From: Pyrinomonadaceae bacterium | GTDB taxonomy: Bacteria; Acidobacteriota; Blastocatellia; Pyrinomonadales; Pyrinomonadaceae | Length of the DNA: 64,000 nt | Assembly (NCBI GenBank): GCA_030841085.1 | Contig: JAVEDP010000031.1 | Coordinates: forward strand, 1 to 64,000 | Reading direction: 5' to 3' | Part shown: positions 60,317 to 64,000 of the stretch, piece by piece | Layout: each line of letters opens with the position of its first letter | Numbering within the stretch: position 1 is the first letter of the stretch | The notes under the pieces: generated by a model | What the model saw: only the letters and a program-made list of their open reading frames with translations | The model's database searches: none | Told to the model about the DNA's origin: nothing | Made by a program: the position numbers and the translations under genes

Positions 60317-62773
60317 CTATTTTTGCACGAGCGTCACCGACGTACTCTCACTCGGCGAATTTGTTTCTTCGGTGCGCGAATAGTAGCCGTTGTAGCCGTA
60401 ATGATAGTAATAGTCGCTGCCTGCGCGCACGTCTGCCTTATTCAACACCACGCCAATAATCTTCGCGCCGATTTCGTGCAGCATCTGTCGCGCGCGCTTA
60501 ACTACCTGGCGTGACGTCTTGCCTCCATGGACCACCAACAGCACACCGTCCACCAGCGCGGAAATCAGCACGCCATCGGTGAATGAAGCAATCGGCGGGG
60601 AATCGATCACGACGTAGTTGAAATTATTGCCTACGATGTCCAGCAACTGTTTCATCTGGGAAGAGCCGAGCAGCTCGGCGGGGTTCGGTGGAATGGCGCC
60701 TGAACTCAACAGATAGATATTCGTATCCTGGTATTTTTTTATCTTCGAAAGAACATCCGCCTCGGTCATATCACTCGACAGAATGGCGCTCAGTCCGTCG
60801 TCGTTGCTCATGTCCAACACTTGATGCAAACGAGGGCGGCGCATGTCGGCGTCAATTATCAAAACCTGCGCGCCGGTTTGTGCGAGCACGGTGGCCGTAT
60901 TGATTACGGTGGTGGTTTTTCCTTCGGCAGGCACGCTGGACGTAACCAGTAGGCTCTTCGGCGCTCGGCCGGCGGTCGATAAGAGAATCGAAGTGCGCAA
61001 GTGTTTATAGGCTTCGGCCTGCACCGTCGAACCGGCGTTATTAATCAGCAACTCAGGACTGGCGCCATTGCCGTTCGTACGTTGCAGCGCGCGCGAAATC
61101 GGAAGGAACCGTTGCCTCGATCTACCGGCGATGGGAATGATGGCCAGCGACGGCAACCGCAGCCCGGTTTCGACGTCGCGGGAATCCTTTACGGTGTCGT
61201 CCAGATATTCAAGGAACAGCGCCAGCGCAATTCCGAACGCTATGGCCAAGACCATGGCCAGCATTACCGCTTGCATGCGCCGGGGACCAATTGCTCCTTT
61301 AGGAATGGAGGCGTAATCGACCACGTGAATGTTGTTTGGCGTACCCGCCATGGTCACGTCATTCTCTTTCGAACGCTGCATCAAGCCCGCCAGCAAGCCT
61401 TTGTTCGTTTCAATTTCCTGTTTGAGAATGTTGTAGTTGATGGCGGCCTGGTTCTGCTGCACGGTTTCCGCGCGCTGTTTGTTAAAAGAATCGCGCAGGG
61501 TCTTTTCGCGATCGAGCGCCTTGCGGTAATTGACTTCAAGATTGGTGGTAATTACCTGCTTGGCACTGCCGCGGGTATCTGCAAGCTGTTTCTCGAGCGT
61601 GGCTATTTGCTGCGTTGCATCTTTTACTTCCGGCGACTCTTCGGTGTCGGTCAACAGCAACTGCGCGCGTTTCTGGCGCAGCTCTCCCAGGCGCGACTTG
61701 AGTTCGGCAATCTGTTTGTCGCTGACTTCCGCATTTGCTTCCGTGGCGCCCGGCAGTTGGATGGTGCGATACGCGGCTTCGGCGAGACCGCGATCGTTCT
61801 CTGCTTCCAACAATTCTTTATTCAGGCCCGCGAGCCGCTCAACAACGGTGTTCTGGCTGGCGTCGAGCGAAAGAATTTCGTGGCTTTGCGCGTAGTTAAC
61901 CAACTGCTCTTCGCCGCTGCGAATTTGTGATTGCAGTTCCGCAATGCGTTTTTGCAAATACGACCCGGCTACGGTGTTCGTCTTGGTTTTGACTTCCAGG
62001 TTCCACAAAGCAAAAGCGTCGGCCATGGCATTTACCACCTTGGTGGCAACCGCCGGATCGGTATGCGTGGCTCGAAGGTCGATCAAATACGTCTTCTTCA
62101 CCTGTTCGACGTCGACCATTCCCTGGAGCGATTCGACGTAAGGCGTTAGCCGCTCAACTTCCGCCGGATCGTCTGGCGAGAAACCGTTGCTCGCGAGTGC
62201 CGGCGTGCTGGTGTCGGGCAATACTACGTTTTGATTTTTTGGCTGCGGTTTCTGTCCGAAGCCAAACATGCTTAAAAGACTTTTCCAGGTTGAGCGATTT
62301 TCAGTTCGTCCATCCAGAAAAGTACGGTTGTGTTCGAGATCAAGATTTCTGGCGACCCGTCGCAGCAGAGTCGGGCTGGTGAGAATCTGCACCTGAGTGT
62401 TGAAGAACTCAGGCTCCATGTAGCTGTTGTCCGGATAATAAGATTCGCCTCGGGACGCGCCCATGGCCGGGCTGTACGTCTCGGCGCCGACCTGCACCCG
62501 CGCACGGGCCTGATAGATGTCCGGCTGTCGCGCCTGCCGCAGCGCCGTGATGGCGCCAACGATCAAGGCCAAACCAACGATCAGCCACAGACGCTTGCGA
62601 ATCGTCTTCCAGTAATCAAGCAAGTGCATCTCGCCTTCAGGCGTGGCTTCTTCGCCGTAGGTAACGATCGGCGGATTTGCGTGGCCGTTGCGCGCGGAAC
62701 CGTTCGACTGCTCCAGCGCCGAATTCTTCAAAATAATTTCGAGGGCTTTGGATAAATCTGAAGGTTCTCTCAT
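60317..62773 (-). CDS. Wzc-type polysaccharide co-polymerase and tyrosine kinase
   Basis: 818 residues. An Asn/Gly-rich cytoplasmic start is followed by a Wzz domain with its first span near 75-95 (LWLIVGLALIVGAITAL). Long coiled-coil segments lie at about 265-450, and the second span is near 530. The BY-kinase domain has Walker A SSVPAEGKTTT (612-622), Walker A' VLIIDADMRRP (637-647) and Walker B VVIDSPP (734-740), and a Tyr cluster (YYYHYGYNGYY, 788-798). Same architecture as the protein at 24687, but only moderately similar. No glycosyltransferase is next to it, so it may control a polymer made elsewhere. Confidence 0.9.
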   Translation of the reverse strand: MREPSDLSKALEIILKNSALEQSNGSARNGHANPPIVTYGEEATPEGEMHLLDYWKTIRKRLWLIVGLALIVGAITALRQARQPDIYQARARVQVGAETYSPAMGASRGESYYPDNSYMEPEFFNTQVQILTSPTLLRRVARNLDLEHNRTFLDGRTENRSTWKSLLSMFGFGQKPQPKNQNVVLPDTSTPALASNGFSPDDPAEVERLTPYVESLQGMVDVEQVKKTYLIDLRATHTDPAVATKVVNAMADAFALWNLEVKTKTNTVAGSYLQKRIAELQSQIRSGEEQLVNYAQSHEILSLDASQNTVVERLAGLNKELLEAENDRGLAEAAYRTIQLPGATEANAEVSDKQIAELKSRLGELRQKRAQLLLTDTEESPEVKDATQQIATLEKQLADTRGSAKQVITTNLEVNYRKALDREKTLRDSFNKQRAETVQQNQAAINYNILKQEIETNKGLLAGLMQRSKENDVTMAGTPNNIHVVDYASIPKGAIGPRRMQAVMLAMVLAIAFGIALALFLEYLDDTVKDSRDVETGLRLPSLAIIPIAGRSRQRFLPISRALQRTNGNGASPELLINNAGSTVQAEAYKHLRTSILLSTAGRAPKSLLVTSSVPAEGKTTTVINTATVLAQTGAQVLIIDADMRRPRLHQVLDMSNDDGLSAILSSDMTEADVLSKIKKYQDTNIYLLSSGAIPPNPAELLGSSQMKQLLDIVGNNFNYVVIDSPPIASFTDGVLISALVDGVLLVVHGGKTSRQVVKRARQMLHEIGAKIIGVVLNKADVRAGSDYYYHYGYNGYYSRTEETNSPSESTSVTLVQK

Positions 62774-62993
62774 TTGGGGCGATATCTATTCTTAATTAAT
62801 CTTTAATGCCGATGATTATCGGAATTCCTGGACATCCGGGAATGCGAGCTGGTGAGCTTCTTAGCCGGATTTTTGTGGAACACCAGACTGCGGTCTAGTT
62901 GGCGGTTGAAGTTTACACGGAGAGCGGCGCAGCGCCAAGCGTATGGCTTCGGATTATTGCGATAGGATTAGACTGCGTCGAAAAGGGACAGAT

Positions 62994-63154
62994 TTTCCAT
63001 TTGCCATTTGCCATTTTTCATTTGGAACACGGCGTCGGGGAGATTCGGACCGGCCGACAGGGCATAAATGCCAATATTAATGGCAGCTTAATGGCAGCCT
63101 GTATCGAATAGCCCGCCCTGCCTTCAGCAATGGAAAATGGCAAATGGTAAATTT
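62994..63154. repeat. Inverted 7-base repeat pair (TTGCCAT type) in a gene-free gap
   Basis: The left arm (62994-63029) is TTTCCAT TTGCCAT TTGCCAT TTTTCAT. The right arm (63127-63154) reads as its reverse complement with small changes. They flank about 100 bases without recognisable features. The 414-base gap between the kinase start and the peptidase stop holds no believable gene. Confidence 0.8.
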
Positions 63155-63187
63155 CTTTTCTCCTATTCCCAGCCTCCACTCAGCCTA

Positions 63188-64000
63188 TCAACGAACCCGC
63201 ATCGTCGGGTCGCCGAGCAGAATCCAGGTGCGTCGCACATCCAGATCGGTCGTCGCCAGCTTGGCTTGCCGTGCTGCTTCGCCCAGACGCAGCGGCTGAC
63301 CGCCAAACAGCAGCCGGTAAAATTGCGAGTCCATCGCAAACTGCGGCTCGGTTGGCGTGAAGCCGGATGAAGCCCAGACCGCAACCGCGCCACCATTCGG
63401 CGCTTTCAACACCGACTCGCTGAGACTGTCGACATAGGCGTCGTGCGCGTAGCCATTCAAACAAGTCATCATCAAATAAATCGACGAGCGATTGGTGTTC
63501 GTCAGCGTGTCGGCAAGATCCGAATCGAGCACGCCGGCGCCGGTCCATACTCCTACCGAACCGTGACCGTAGAAGTTAACGATCATCGGTCCCTGATTCA
63601 GCGCATCCAGCAACTGGCCGCGCATCAGATCATCGTTGCCGATGGCCGCGCGGTTGAGCGACTGTTTGGCTACGCCGGCCGGCAGCAGCGCGCTGGTCTG
63701 TGCGCTCTGCGATTCAAAACCGTTGTCGGCAACCATGACTGCGCCGCGCAACGGTGCGTTCAGTTCCCTCTCCTGCTCGTACGCCATGATCTTGGAAACC
63801 ATCAAACTAACTTCCGCCGCCGTGCGTCCGGGCAGACGGCCAAGGGCCATCTCCGCGCGACCCTGGCCGGTGAAATCCACCAGCCAATCGTCGGAAGCAG
63901 TTTCCATGTAATTCGTGTCGATCAATTTCGTCGGCACGAAATCATTGGCGCCCTGGTCCATAAAGTTGCGCGGGTCCCAACTGCTGTCTCCAACCAACAG
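63188..64000 (-). CDS. C25-family (gingipain-like) cysteine peptidase, N-terminus beyond right edge
   Basis: About 270 codons are visible; the frame is open through the right edge (LLVGDSSWDP at the border). YTD-like LIDTNYMETASDDWLVDF and LPGRTAAEVSLMVSKIMAYE match the C25 catalytic domain. MIVNFYGHGSVGVWTG supplies the catalytic His, and YLMMTCLNGYAHDAYVDSL the catalytic Cys. APNGGAVAVWASSGFT and WILLGDPTMRVR close the domain; nothing follows it, so no C-terminal sorting domain is present. Probably a secreted protease, but the N-terminal signal is outside the window. Confidence 0.88.
   Translation of the reverse strand: MLVGDSSWDPRNFMDQGANDFVPTKLIDTNYMETASDDWLVDFTGQGRAEMALGRLPGRTAAEVSLMVSKIMAYEQERELNAPLRGAVMVADNGFESQSAQTSALLPAGVAKQSLNRAAIGNDDLMRGQLLDALNQGPMIVNFYGHGSVGVWTGAGVLDSDLADTLTNTNRSSIYLMMTCLNGYAHDAYVDSLSESVLKAPNGGAVAVWASSGFTPTEPQFAMDSQFYRLLFGGQPLRLGEAARQAKLATTDLDVRRTWILLGDPTMRVR

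Noticed and set aside
61001-61930. 309-codon plus-strand open frame
   Set aside because: It is antisense to the Wzc-type kinase, which has all its motifs; no ribosome site or family match.

Overview
The window looks like a chromosomal segment of a Gram-negative (diderm) bacterium, most likely an acidobacterium of the Blastocatellia/Pyrinomonadaceae kind. This is inferred from gene content: secreted HYR/PxKF and beta-helix proteins, an acidobacterial-style secreted VWA protein, a gingipain-like C25 peptidase, Mpl (recycling of meso-diaminopimelate murein peptides) and intergenic heptamer repeats. No rRNA or single marker gene settles the taxonomy.

Region 1 (1-6323, all minus strand) is a polymorphic-toxin island. 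A large secreted RHS/YD-repeat protein runs off the left edge. Upstream of it lie a SUKH (SMI1/KNR4) immunity-type gene, three small unknown genes and a compact membrane-anchored RHS-core protein with its own C-terminal domain. A 226-bp duplicated block carries a decayed copy of one of the small genes. An in-frame amber codon separates the compact RHS gene from what looks like its true start.

Region 2 (6788-29024, minus) is a polysaccharide operon read right to left: rmlB, rmlD, a Wzc-type polymerisation protein/tyrosine kinase, a sugar aminotransferase, an SxtJ/DUF5989/carbamoyltransferase trio, glycosyltransferases, a hexapeptide acyltransferase, two multi-membrane-span GT-C-like proteins, a Wzx flippase, an AsnB-like amidotransferase, rmlA, a further glycosyltransferase and an NDP-sugar epimerase. 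A pair of inverted three-hairpin elements sits between asnB and rmlA.

Region 3 (29483-33631, plus) encodes two secreted proteins: a 989-residue HYR/PxKF protein and a beta-helix protein. A strong terminator follows them.

Region 4 (33963-53844, mostly plus) is a second polysaccharide cluster using an ABC exporter (Wzm/Wzt). It holds several methyltransferases, a second AsnB-like enzyme, glycosyltransferases (one a two-domain fusion), two GDP-mannose dehydratase-like genes, GDP-fucose synthase, a CDP-paratose epimerase-like gene (minus strand) and rmlC. The dTDP-rhamnose pathway is therefore complete only across both clusters.

Region 5 (53907-64000) holds housekeeping and signalling genes: mpl, a YkvA-like membrane protein, pta, a VWA protein, a REC-HD-GYP regulator, tRNA-Leu(CAA), a second Wzc-type kinase and a C25 peptidase cut by the right edge. 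Inverted arrays of 7-bp tandem repeats occupy the gaps here. In one case both converging genes end inside the repeat.
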